The position numbers and the translations under genes were made by a program. Shown here piece by piece: positions 27,307-36,672 of a stretch of DNA of 64,000 bases (the stretch's first letter is position 1; each line of letters starts with the position of its first letter). Origin of the DNA: Vibrio gigantis (GTDB lineage: Bacteria; Pseudomonadota; Gammaproteobacteria; Enterobacterales; Vibrionaceae); NCBI RefSeq assembly GCF_024347515.1, contig NZ_AP025492.1:2294001-2358000 (forward strand), given 5' to 3'. The notes beneath the pieces are model-generated. The model was not told the origin of the DNA, did not search any database, and was given only the letters and a program-made list of their open reading frames with translations.

Positions 27307-27828
27307 CTAACGATAACGCCCTTTTCTTGCGCCTGTCGCTTTGCCTGCAAGTGCTATTAGAGTTTTATTGGTGTTAGCATGAGTGATTGCTACGCCTAGA
27401 GCATCGGCAGCATCGGCCTGCGGTTTAGCAGGTAACTTGAGCATGCTCATCACCATGTTCTGAACCACAGACTTATCCGCGCCGCCATTACCCGTGACAG
27501 CTTGTTTAATCAAACGAGCCGCATATTCATGTACAGGCAAATCAGCATTCACCGCTGCTACAATCGCACTGCCGCGAGCCTGACCAAGCTTGAGTGCTGA
27601 ATCGGCATTCTTCGCCATAAAGACCTGCTCTATCGCAAACACATCCGGTTGGAACTGAGTGATGATTTCACTCACGCCTGCATAAATTTGCTTTAATCGA
27701 CCCGGCAGCTCTTTTTCTGAGGTGCGAATACAGCCACTCCCTAAGTAATATAGGTGGCGACCATTTTGACGAATGACACCGTAACCGGTAATGCGTGAGC
27801 CAGGGTCAATCCCTAAGATAATAGACAT
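27307..27828 (-). CDS. ruvC: Holliday junction resolvase RuvC
   Basis: 173 residues, the normal length. It is a dimeric endonuclease that cuts junctions symmetrically. The RNase-H-like fold and the four acidic catalytic residues can be seen: Asp in [15 protein letters not shown], Glu in [16 protein letters not shown], and two Asp residues in [16 protein letters not shown]. The C-terminal tail is basic ([12 protein letters not shown]). It is separated from aspS by a strong terminator and from the ruvA gene by the chemoreceptor gene. Confidence 0.97.
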   Translation of the reverse strand: MSIILGIDPGSRITGYGVIRQNGRHLYYLGSGCIRTSEKELPGRLKQIYAGVSEIITQFQPDVFAIEQVFMAKNADSALKLGQARGSAIVAAVNADLPVHEYAARLIKQAVTGNGGADKSVVQNMVMSMLKLPAKPQADAADALGVAITHANTNKTLIALAGKATGARKGRYR

Positions 27829-27883
27829 AACTTCAAATACTGATTATTTATACATGCTTTATGAGCTTAGTATATCGAACGCA

Positions 27884-27917
27884 AAAAAAAATGCCCGTCA
27901 AATTAACGGGCATTTTA
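27884..27917 (-). terminator. Terminator of aspS
   Basis: On the minus strand AAATGCCCGT-TAATTTG-ACGGGCATTTTTTTT: a 10-bp stem and a long T run between aspS and ruvC. Confidence 0.85.
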
Positions 27918-27982
27918 TTGTTCTACTGCAAAACTAAGTTCTAAAAAACTAAGCTCTTTAGAAAGTTAGGCTAATCGTTTGA

Positions 27983-29755
27983 TTAGTCTTCTTTCTTCGC
28001 GAGTTTAACTGCGATTGCTAGCTCTTCCAGTGATGCTGGGTTCGCTAGGCTTGGCGCGTCTGTTAGTAGACATGCTGCAGCTGTTGTTTTCGGGAATGCG
28101 ATAACGTCACGGATGTTCTCTGTACCACAAAGTAGCATTGCTAGACGGTCAAGACCGAATGCTAGACCAGCGTGTGGTGGAGTACCGTATTGAAGAGCAT
28201 CTAGTAGGAAGCCGAACTTCTCTTGTTGCTCTTGTGCTTCGATACCTAGGATACCGAATACAGCCGTTTGCATTTCTGCGTTGTGAATACGTACAGAACC
28301 GCCGCCTACTTCGTAGCCGTTGATTACCATGTCGTATGCATCAGAGTTTGCTGCTGCTGGGTTCGCTTTTAGCTCTTCCGCGTTCACACCTAGTGGCGAT
28401 GTGAATGGGTGGTGCATTGCGTGTAGGTTACCTTCGCCGTCTTCTTCGAACATTGGGAAGTCAACAACCCACAGTGGAGCCCATGCAGAAGTGTCTGTTA
28501 GCTCTAGATCTGTACCTAGTTTAAGACGAAGTGCGCCCATTGCTTCAGCAACGATACCCGCTTTGTCTGCGCCGAACAGAATGATATCGCCAGATTCAGC
28601 TTGGGTGCGATCTAGAATACCGTTGATTACGTCTTCGCTTAGGAATTTAGCAACTGGAGATTGAATACCTTCCATGCCTGCAGCACGGTCGTTAACCTTC
28701 ATCCAAGCTAGGCCTTTCGCGCCGTAGATGTTTACGTGTTCAGCGTAACCGTCGATTTGCTTACGAGTTAGCTTAGCACCACCTGGTACACGGATAACCG
28801 CTACGCGACCTTTTTCGTCGTTAGCAGGGCCTGAGAATACTTTGAACTCAACGTCTTTAACTAGGTCAGCAACGTCCACTAGCTCTAGCGGGTTACGTAG
28901 ATCTGGCTTATCAGAACCGAAACGACGAATCGCTTCAGAGAAAGGCATTACTGGGAATTGACCTAGTTCAACATCTAGAAGCTCTTTCCACATATCGTGA
29001 ACTAGCTTTTCAGTGATGTTACGTACTTCTTGAGAAGACATGAACGATGTTTCGATATCGATCTGAGTAAATTCAGGCTGACGGTCAGCACGTAAATCTT
29101 CATCACGGAAACATTTAACGATTTGGTAGTAACGGTCAAAACCAGACATCATCAGCAGTTGCTTGAACAGCTGAGGAGATTGAGGAAGTGCGTAGAAGCT
29201 ACCTTTGTGAACACGGCTTGGTACTAGGTAGTCACGAGCACCTTCTGGCGTCGCTTTAGTTAGCACTGGAGTCTCAATGTCTAGGAACAGGTTCTCATCA
29301 AGGAAACGACGAACGAAGCTAGAAGCACGTGCACGAAGCTTAATACGATCGCTCATTTCTGGGCGACGAAGATCGATGTAACGGTACTTAAGACGCTGCT
29401 CTTCAGAGTTCGTTTGGTTGAAGTCTAGTGGAAGCGCTTCTGAACGGTTGATGATCTCTAGACCAGTCGCGTAAAGCTCTACTTCACCAGTAGCCATGTC
29501 TTTATTTACTTGGCTGTCCGGACGAACGCGTACTTCACCAGTAAACTTGATACAGAATTCATTACGCAGTTGGTTAGCGATCGGGAAGATATCTTTCATA
29601 TCTGGATCGACAACAACCTGAACGATGCCTTCACGATCACGCATATCAATAAAGATAAGACCGCCTAAATCACGGCGACGGTTTACCCAGCCGCACAATT
29701 CTACAGTTTGTCCCGCCAGGGACTTGTTCAGGTTACCACAGTAATGGGTACGCAT
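27983..29755 (-). CDS. aspS: Aspartyl-tRNA synthetase
   Basis: 590 residues, the bacterial discriminating type. The N-terminal OB-fold anticodon domain (about 1-105, [20 protein letters not shown], then [20 protein letters not shown]) is followed by the class II catalytic core with motif 1 in [12 protein letters not shown], motif 2 ([20 protein letters not shown] then [14 protein letters not shown]) and motif 3 ([15 protein letters not shown]). The GAD insertion domain typical of bacterial enzymes lies at about 285-415. It is a single-gene unit. Confidence 0.98.
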   Translation of the reverse strand: MRTHYCGNLNKSLAGQTVELCGWVNRRRDLGGLIFIDMRDREGIVQVVVDPDMKDIFPIANQLRNEFCIKFTGEVRVRPDSQVNKDMATGEVELYATGLEIINRSEALPLDFNQTNSEEQRLKYRYIDLRRPEMSDRIKLRARASSFVRRFLDENLFLDIETPVLTKATPEGARDYLVPSRVHKGSFYALPQSPQLFKQLLMMSGFDRYYQIVKCFRDEDLRADRQPEFTQIDIETSFMSSQEVRNITEKLVHDMWKELLDVELGQFPVMPFSEAIRRFGSDKPDLRNPLELVDVADLVKDVEFKVFSGPANDEKGRVAVIRVPGGAKLTRKQIDGYAEHVNIYGAKGLAWMKVNDRAAGMEGIQSPVAKFLSEDVINGILDRTQAESGDIILFGADKAGIVAEAMGALRLKLGTDLELTDTSAWAPLWVVDFPMFEEDGEGNLHAMHHPFTSPLGVNAEELKANPAAANSDAYDMVINGYEVGGGSVRIHNAEMQTAVFGILGIEAQEQQEKFGFLLDALQYGTPPHAGLAFGLDRLAMLLCGTENIRDVIAFPKTTAAACLLTDAPSLANPASLEELAIAVKLAKKED

Positions 29756-30069
29756 AATGAATTTCCCAATCTCTTAATTATTTACTAATTTCCAAGCTGT
29801 CAGTGGTCATTCCACACAACAGAGCAAAGGAACATTTATACGCGGAAACTCGCTTAAAATCGACCTTCCACATTCGAATTTATTGTGTTTTATCTGGCTT
29901 TGCTGCTTTTTAGCCCATCAAGTGCGCAAAGATTCATCAAAACCGAAAAAATTGCGATAATTATATCTCGAAAGTACCTTAATCAGCAAAACTCTCGTAA
30001 AGTAGATTTTCGTTTCAATCCAAAAACTTTTTTTGATAACTAATGGCGTGATGAATAACGGTGTAATAG
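29756..30069. other. Divergent promoter region between aspS and yecE
   Basis: 314 bases with no credible ORF. They must hold the leftward promoter of aspS and the rightward promoter of yecE. No operator of known consensus was recognised. Confidence 0.5.
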
Positions 30070-30975
30070 ATGGATGATCGTGTAATAACAACAGAAACTT
30101 TACCTCTAAGACTTGGATTAACCATGTGGTCTCACTCTGAGTGGCAAAGTCAGTTCTATGGCAGGGGAACAAAGCCTGCGGAACGCCTAGAAAAATACAC
30201 CCAAGTTTTCCATACTGTTGAAGGCAACACAACCTTTTACGCCACGCCAAGTATGTCTACCGTTCATAACTGGAAAGCGGCGAGTCACGATGATTTCAGG
30301 TTCACGTTTAAGCTACCCAAGTTCATCACCCACCAGCAACAACTGAGACACTGCCAAGCCGAACTCAAAGAGTTCTTAATGACCATGTCACCACTGCATG
30401 ATCGTATAGGTCAATGGACGATTCAGCTACCACACAGCTTCGAACCGAGCATGCTCCCTGCTTTGCAAAAGTTTTGCACCTTATTCCCAAAAGACATGCA
30501 GCTTGGTGTTGAAGTACGCCATTTGGGTTTCTTTGACAAAGGTGATGCTGAAAAAAGTTTCAATCAATGGCTGGTTGAAGAAGGCATCAATCGTATTATT
30601 ATGGATAGCCGCCCTGTTTTTTCCGCGCCGCCAACCACGGAAGCGGTGATCGATGCTCACCAAAAGAAACCGCGTGTTCCCGTTCATGCGATTGCGACCG
30701 CCAACAACCCGATGATTCGTTTTATTGGTCACCCAGACCAAGCTCCGAACATCGAATTTTTTAAGCCTTGGTTCGCGAAATTACCGACTTGGCTAAATGA
30801 AGGAAAACAACCTTATTTAATGATCCACACCCCAGACAATAATCATGCACCTGAACTTGCGATGGCTATTTATAAACAGCTGCAAAAACAAGTGACTGAA
30901 AATACGTCATTATTATTACCCGACCTAGCTCAGTTTCCGGCACAAAAAGGCAATCATCAAATCTCGATGTTTTAA
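30070..30975 (+). CDS. yecE: DUF72 family protein YecE
   Basis: 301 residues of the DUF72 TIM-barrel family. The hallmark residues are present: LRLGLTMWSHSEWQSQFYG near the start, YTQVFHTVEGNTTFYATPS, the FRFTFKLPKFITH strand and GVEVRHLGFF. The biochemical role is not established. It stands directly before cmoA and cmoB, an arrangement shared with E. coli (yecE-yecN-cmoA-cmoB), although the yecN gene is missing here. Confidence 0.9.
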   Translation: MDDRVITTETLPLRLGLTMWSHSEWQSQFYGRGTKPAERLEKYTQVFHTVEGNTTFYATPSMSTVHNWKAASHDDFRFTFKLPKFITHQQQLRHCQAELKEFLMTMSPLHDRIGQWTIQLPHSFEPSMLPALQKFCTLFPKDMQLGVEVRHLGFFDKGDAEKSFNQWLVEEGINRIIMDSRPVFSAPPTTEAVIDAHQKKPRVPVHAIATANNPMIRFIGHPDQAPNIEFFKPWFAKLPTWLNEGKQPYLMIHTPDNNHAPELAMAIYKQLQKQVTENTSLLLPDLAQFPAQKGNHQISMF

Positions 30976-31096
30976 CCCTTCACCTATAAGTAATTTTGAA
31001 CCTTTAGCTAAATCTCAGTTTTCGTGACAGTGGCGCTTTTTTTACGTAAAATACGTCCCCTTTTATTTGGTACGAATTTTGTGCCAATTACGCTGA

Positions 31097-31843
<747 letters not shown>

Positions 31844-31876
31844 AGCACAAACTCGGTCAGTTCGTACTAGAACGTC

Positions 31877-31979
31877 TCCTCAAAAGCGAGGCACGAATGA
31901 GTTGGGGTTCTCTTATCAAACACGATAAACCGAGATTCCCTATCATGTTCGTCCCTCACTGTAGGGAATGACAAATTTA
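31877..31979. repeat. Possible intergenic repeat with inverted arms
   Basis: Between cmoA and cmoB an 8-bp inverted pair (ATTCCCTA / TAGGGAAT, 19-base loop) lies at about 31935-31969, preceded by CTCCTCAAAAGCGAGGCACG. The ending GGGAATGAC recalls short intergenic repeats common in Vibrio genomes, but I see only one copy here. It is not followed by a T run. Confidence 0.3.
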
Positions 31980-32025
31980 ATTTTTATTTTAGGGTTTATT
32001 GCCCCTATTAACTCAGTGAAAAACT

Positions 32026-32997
32026 ATGTTTAATTTTGCCAATTTTTATCAACTTATTGCCCAAGATACTCGCCTTCAGCCGTGGTTAAATATTCTGCCA
32101 CAACAACTGACAGATTGGCAAAATGCAGAGCACGGCGACTTCGACCGTTGGTTACGCGCACTAAACAAGATTCCACAAGGTGTGCCAGACCAAGTTGACC
32201 TGAAAAACTCAGTGACTATTGGCAGCTCAACACCGTTTCATACTGGTGAGCTAAAAAAACTAGAAAGCCTGTTAAAAACTTTCCACCCATGGAGAAAAGG
32301 CCCTTACACAGTTCACGATATTCATATCGATACCGAGTGGCGCAGTGACTGGAAATGGGATCGTGTACTTCCACATATTTCTCCATTGAAAAACCGCTCG
32401 GTGCTTGATGTGGGTTGTGGCAATGGCTACCACATGTGGCGCATGCTGGGTGAAGGTGCTCGTCTAACCGTGGGTATCGACCCTTCTCACCTTTTCTTGG
32501 TTCAGTTTGAAGCGATCCGTAAGTTAATGGGCGATGACCAACGTGCACACCTATTACCTCTAGGTATTGAGCAGTTGCCAAAACTAGAAGCCTACGACAC
32601 GGTATTCAGCATGGGAGTGCTTTACCACCGTCGTTCACCGCTTGACCACTTAATTCAACTGAAAGATCAATTGGTGTCTGGTGGTGAATTGGTGCTTGAA
32701 ACCTTAGTCATTGAAGGCGATGAAAATGCTGTTCTAGTTCCTGTAGACCGTTACGCACAAATGAGAAACGTCTATTTCTTCCCTTCTGCTCGCGCACTGA
32801 AACGCTGGTTAGAACAAGTTGGTTTTGAAGACGTACGAATCGTTGACGAAAATGTCACAACGATTGGTGAACAACGCACAACAGAATGGATGACACACAA
32901 CTCTCTTCCTGATTATCTAGATCCAAACGATCCAAGCAAAACAGTAGAAGGTCATCCAGCGCCAAGACGTGCGATTTTGGTAGCAACAAAGCCATAG
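32026..32997 (+). CDS. cmoB: tRNA U34 carboxymethyltransferase CmoB
   Basis: 323 residues, the normal length. CmoB transfers the carboxymethyl group from carboxy-SAM to 5-hydroxyuridine at tRNA position 34, giving cmo5U, which lets one tRNA read several codons. An N-terminal helical domain (about 1-100, with [20 protein letters not shown]) leads to the methyltransferase domain: [57 protein letters not shown]. The C-terminus ([14 protein letters not shown] and [12 protein letters not shown]) matches the family. Confidence 0.97.
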   Translation: MFNFANFYQLIAQDTRLQPWLNILPQQLTDWQNAEHGDFDRWLRALNKIPQGVPDQVDLKNSVTIGSSTPFHTGELKKLESLLKTFHPWRKGPYTVHDIHIDTEWRSDWKWDRVLPHISPLKNRSVLDVGCGNGYHMWRMLGEGARLTVGIDPSHLFLVQFEAIRKLMGDDQRAHLLPLGIEQLPKLEAYDTVFSMGVLYHRRSPLDHLIQLKDQLVSGGELVLETLVIEGDENAVLVPVDRYAQMRNVYFFPSARALKRWLEQVGFEDVRIVDENVTTIGEQRTTEWMTHNSLPDYLDPNDPSKTVEGHPAPRRAILVATKP

Positions 32998-33312
32998 ATT
33001 CTCGACCCAGAAAACGGCAGCGTCATTGAGTAATAAACCAGAAGTATATCAGGGCTGTAAAAGCCTTGCTTGCCATGGTCAAAAAGCCACCGCTTACCTT
33101 GCTGTGAGAACTTTGCTTACTGAGCTCACTAATTGAACGAAAATTGACTTATGTTTAATAAGTGAGCTATTTCAAATAGCAATAATTGGCGTAGCGCTCA
33201 CATTGCGATTCAATATGACCAGACTCTTACAATAGGATGCTTCACGCATCCTTTTTTGTGGGCTAAACTTCTAAATAGTCTGAACTATTCTCTAATTTCC
33301 AAAGGTTTTTTT
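32998..33312. other. Regulatory region before the retropepsin-like operon
   Basis: 315 bases without a gene. A possible promoter lies at 33144-33172 (TTGACT, 17-base spacer, CTATTT). Two palindromes overlap it: ACTTAT-gttta-ATAAGT and GCTATT-TCA-AATAGC, which could be operator sites. The hairpin at 33234-33258 then terminates transcription before the operon start, so either that promoter feeds a short RNA, or the operon starts from another promoter nearer 33270. Confidence 0.4.
33234..33258 (+). terminator. Hairpin terminator after cmoB region
   Basis: AGGATGC-TTCAC-GCATCCT followed by TTTTTG, a 7-bp stem. It lies 240 bases after the cmoB stop and 55 bases before the next gene. Confidence 0.7.
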
Positions 33313-34053
33313 ATGTTTAAGCGATTATCGCCTATCGTGGCGGTTGGTTTGCTCTCTGGTTGTACCCTTACTAACGGTGCCGCCTACCACCAAGAAACTC
33401 TCGATGCTATTGCCCGCTCAGAGACAAACATCGCAAATAAAGTTCAAAATCTTGAACTGCAACTAAGCAATCAAAGTGATTATATTGAAAGCTTAGAAGA
33501 CGAAATCACCACCCTTTCTAGTCAATTAGATGTCCATTTAACGAGCATGGAACACAAAGTCATTGAAGAGCTAGAGGAAGAAGAACCCGTGGCAGTTGCA
33601 GCGACTCCTATCGCTCCTACCTCACAACCGACTATCCTTGGTGGAATCGAAAAAGTGTCTATCGACTCAATCAAACAAAGCTTTGATGCTCGAGTTGATA
33701 CTGGCGCAACCACCTCTTCTTTAAATGCAGTCGATATCAAAGAATTCGAGCGAAATGGTAAGAACTGGGTTAAGTTCCACCTAGACGATCAAGGACAAGC
33801 TGCAGAAGACAAAAAATGGATTGAAGCGCCTGTTGTACGTTATGTAAAAATCCGTCAATCAACGAATGATCAGACAGAACGTCGAGCTGTGATTGAATTA
33901 TGGGTTAAAGTTGGAAAAATCCATGAAAAAGCGCAATTTACATTGGCGGATCGCTCTCAAATGAGTCACCCTGTATTACTAGGGCGCGAATTTATCAAAG
34001 ACATAGCGCTAGTAGATGTAAGTAAAAAGTACGTACAAACGGAAGTTAAATAA
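33313..34053 (+). CDS. Retropepsin-like aspartic protease-family lipoprotein (RimK-associated "Zn_protease" family)
   Basis: 246 residues from ATG at 33313; the frame is open to a GTG at 33256, but the ATG gives a clean lipoprotein signal with lipobox LLSGC (Cys17). Residues about 25-95 are a coiled coil (ETNIANKVQNLELQLSNQ, then EDEITTLSSQLD), ending in an acidic stretch ELEEEEPVAV. Residues about 110-245 are the pepsin-like fold: the active-site triad is D-T-G-A at 129-132, followed by TTSSLNAVDI, and the VLLGREFIKDIALVDV segment near the end corresponds to the second structural motif of retropepsins. The family was once labelled ATP-dependent zinc protease, but the motif fits an aspartic protease. 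It leads a three-gene unit with the UUP1-type and ATP-grasp genes. Confidence 0.85.
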   Translation: MFKRLSPIVAVGLLSGCTLTNGAAYHQETLDAIARSETNIANKVQNLELQLSNQSDYIESLEDEITTLSSQLDVHLTSMEHKVIEELEEEEPVAVAATPIAPTSQPTILGGIEKVSIDSIKQSFDARVDTGATTSSLNAVDIKEFERNGKNWVKFHLDDQGQAAEDKKWIEAPVVRYVKIRQSTNDQTERRAVIELWVKVGKIHEKAQFTLADRSQMSHPVLLGREFIKDIALVDVSKKYVQTEVK

Positions 34054-34070
34054 CAATAGTAGGGTAAGCT

Positions 34071-35576
34071 ATGACGTCAAGAATTCCATTTTATATCTCT
34101 ATATTCCTGCTTATCGTGGCAGGAATAACACTGAGTATGTTCAGACATACGACCTACGGTGTGCCTTGGACTCCAGGGGAAACCAGACAGGTTTGGGACG
34201 TTGAAGCTCGTATTGAGTTCAACGCAGTAGGCAAAGAAGCAAAAGTTTCCTTAGCGGCTCCTCATACTCAGTCTAACTACACACTTATCGGTGAATCGGC
34301 TTCATCTCCAGGTTACGGTATCTCTTACTTGAATACCGAATCAGGTCGCCGCGCAGAGTGGTCTATTCGTTATGCGGATGGCCCTCAAACCATCTACTAC
34401 AAAACACAATTCCTAGTCGACAACCAAGCAAAAGTTGATGCTATCCCACCAGAAGGTGAAGTTGCACAGCCAAGCTTCGACGGCCCTGAAGAGGCGGCTT
34501 CTCTTGCATTGATTGATAGAGCGACAAAGCGTTCTGCAGACAACCTCACGTTTACCCGCGAGCTCATCAAAACACTTAACGATCCAGACAGCCAAAACTC
34601 AGCGCTGATTCTGAATAACATGACCAAAGTGGAAGCAACACACAAGCTACTTTCAGCGGCGAAAATACACAACAAAGTGGTTGGAGTTATCGAGCTAGAA
34701 GACGGTCGTCGTCGTCAGTCTATTCAAAACATGATTCAGATCTGGGATAAGGACGAGTGGATTCTGTTCTCTCCTGAATCAAGCGAACAACAAGTTCAAC
34801 CAAACCTACTCATCTGGGACGAATCAAACGTTTCTCTACTGGATGTTGTTGGCGGTCAGAACAGTAAAGTTCACTTCTCTATGATTGCTCAAGAAGTTTC
34901 ACCAACTGAAGCAACCAACAGTAAAGTCTCGGCGGACCAACTGCTAAACCTTTCAATTCACAGCCTACCGCTAGAAGAGCAAGCGATGTTTAAAACCATC
35001 ATGCTGATTCCTATCGGTGCTCTGATTGTTGTGTTCCTACGTGTCATCATCGGTTTGAAAACGTCTGGTACCTTCATGCCAGTACTGATTGCAGTGGCCT
35101 TTGTACAAACACAACTGGTAACGGGTATTGTCGGCTTCCTACTTATCGTAGGTACGGGTCTAATTATTCGAAGTTACTTGTCCAAGCTCAACTTGCTGCT
35201 AGTAGCCAGGATCTCCGCCGTAATCATCACGGTAATCATGATTATTTCTGTGTTCACTGTGGTCGCGTTTAAAGTCGGTCTAACTGAAGGTCTTTCGATT
35301 ACGTTCTTCCCAATGATCATCCTATCTTGGACTATCGAACGTATGTCTATCCTATGGGAAGAAGAAGGCGCGAAAGAAGTAATGCTACAAGGTGGTGGTT
35401 CTCTATTCACTGCGATTCTTGTTTACTTAGGCATGACTAACCCGTTCATTCAGCACTTAACGTTTAACTTTATTGGTTTACAGCTTGTTATTCTAGCGAC
35501 CATCTTGCTACTAGGTAACTACACAGGCTACCGTCTAACTGAGCTTCGTCGCTTTAAACCGCTAGCGGAGGACTAA
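34071..35576 (+). CDS. Inactive transglutaminase fused to 7TM domain (UUP1 family)
   Basis: 501 residues. An N-terminal membrane helix (about 5-23, FYISIFLLIVAGITLSMF) is followed by an extracytoplasmic region of about 280 residues with a transglutaminase-like core (about 150-260: DNLTFTRELIKTLNDPDS, LILNNMTKVEATHKLL, WILFSPES). No Cys is present at the place expected for a nucleophile, so catalysis is unlikely. The C-terminal 190 residues hold about seven helices, starting TIMLIPIGALIVVFLRVIIG and including GTFMPVLIAVAFVQTQLVTG and LVILATILLLGNYTGYRL. It starts 17 bases after the protease gene and ends 3 bases before the ATP-grasp gene. It probably couples an extracytoplasmic peptide to the ligase. 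Confidence 0.85.
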   Translation: MTSRIPFYISIFLLIVAGITLSMFRHTTYGVPWTPGETRQVWDVEARIEFNAVGKEAKVSLAAPHTQSNYTLIGESASSPGYGISYLNTESGRRAEWSIRYADGPQTIYYKTQFLVDNQAKVDAIPPEGEVAQPSFDGPEEAASLALIDRATKRSADNLTFTRELIKTLNDPDSQNSALILNNMTKVEATHKLLSAAKIHNKVVGVIELEDGRRRQSIQNMIQIWDKDEWILFSPESSEQQVQPNLLIWDESNVSLLDVVGGQNSKVHFSMIAQEVSPTEATNSKVSADQLLNLSIHSLPLEEQAMFKTIMLIPIGALIVVFLRVIIGLKTSGTFMPVLIAVAFVQTQLVTGIVGFLLIVGTGLIIRSYLSKLNLLLVARISAVIITVIMIISVFTVVAFKVGLTEGLSITFFPMIILSWTIERMSILWEEEGAKEVMLQGGGSLFTAILVYLGMTNPFIQHLTFNFIGLQLVILATILLLGNYTGYRLTELRRFKPLAED

Positions 35577-35579
35577 GTT

Positions 35580-36560
35580 ATGTTTGATCAGTTTACTTCA
35601 CCGTTTAGGTTGAAAGACAAAGGCATAATGGGAATGAACAAGCGCAACCATAGTTACATTGGTCGCTACAATGATCGTTCCAAGTATCCACTCGTTGATG
35701 ACAAGCTTAAGACTAAGATCATCGCTGAGCAGGCTGGCGCTACTGTGCCAAAGCTGATTGGCGTTATTGGTCACCAAGCTGAAGTAAAAACAATCCACAA
35801 GATGGTGAAAGAGTGGCCGGGTTTCGTAATCAAGCCAGCTCAAGGCAGTGGTGGTAAAGGCATCCTTGTTGTGACTTCTCACAAGGACGGCGTTTATACC
35901 AAGCCATCAGGTTCAACTATCAATGAAGAAGACGTAGAGCGTCATATCAGTAACGCTCTTGCAGGTCTTTTCTCACTTGGTGGTAAGAACGATGTTGCGG
36001 TAGTTGAAAACCTCATCAAGTTTGATGAGTGTTTCGATGGCTTCAGTTACGAAGGTGTGCCAGATGTACGTATCATTGTATTCAAGGGCTACCCTGTGAT
36101 GGCGATGATGCGTCTATCTACTTCTGCTTCTGACGGTAAGGCTAACTTACACCAAGGGGCCGTGGGCGTAGGTATTTGTATTGCGACTGGTAAAGCCGTT
36201 CGTGCGGTTCAGTTTGATCACCCAGTGACTCACCACCCAGATACGGGGAAAGAGTTGGCGCTACTTCAAGTGCCGCATTGGGAAAAACTGCTAACACTGG
36301 CATCAAGCGCTTGGGAAATGACAGGTCTTGGTTACATGGGTACTGACATGGTTTTAGACCAAGAAGAAGGCCCGATGGTACTTGAGCTTAACGCACGTCC
36401 AGGTTTGGCTATCCAAATCGCGAACGGTGCTGGTCTGCTACCTCGATTACACCATATTGAGAACCTTGGTACGCCGGCTGAATACCCGAAACCCGCAGAG
36501 CGCGTCGCATACGCTGCTAAGCAATTCGGCGTTCATGGTAACGAGATCGTTCCGAACTAA
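35580..36560 (+). CDS. Alpha-L-glutamate ligase-like ATP-grasp protein
   Basis: 326 residues, cytoplasmic, of the ATP-grasp family related to sugar/peptide ligases (ATPgrasp_ST type). ATP-binding elements: DKLKTKIIAEQAGATVPKLI in the N-terminal part, FVIKPAQGSGGKGILVV (glycine-rich loop with the Lys), VVENLIKFDECF, and the metal-binding segment GTDMVLDQEEGPMVLELNAR, whose Glu and Asn residues match the Mg-binding residues of ATP-grasp enzymes. The enzyme should activate a carboxylate as acyl phosphate and join it to an amine. The substrate is unknown. Third gene of the operon, ending in a terminator. Confidence 0.88.
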   Translation: MFDQFTSPFRLKDKGIMGMNKRNHSYIGRYNDRSKYPLVDDKLKTKIIAEQAGATVPKLIGVIGHQAEVKTIHKMVKEWPGFVIKPAQGSGGKGILVVTSHKDGVYTKPSGSTINEEDVERHISNALAGLFSLGGKNDVAVVENLIKFDECFDGFSYEGVPDVRIIVFKGYPVMAMMRLSTSASDGKANLHQGAVGVGICIATGKAVRAVQFDHPVTHHPDTGKELALLQVPHWEKLLTLASSAWEMTGLGYMGTDMVLDQEEGPMVLELNARPGLAIQIANGAGLLPRLHHIENLGTPAEYPKPAERVAYAAKQFGVHGNEIVPN

Positions 36561-36604
36561 GCTATTTGCGGAATAGGTCACTTGATCCCTAATTAACGCT
36601 CAAT

Positions 36605-36643
36605 AAAAAGCCGCATAACTCTGAGAGTTACGCGGCTTTTTAA
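36605..36643. terminator. Bidirectional terminator between the ATP-grasp gene and the formate dehydrogenase gene
   Basis: AAAAAGCCGC, inner arm TAACTCT-GAG-AGTTA, GCGGCTTTTTAA: a long stem flanked by A and T runs, so it can stop transcripts from both convergent genes. Confidence 0.88.
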
Positions 36644-36672
36644 TGTCTGTCGCCTTAATCTAGTTAATTTGA

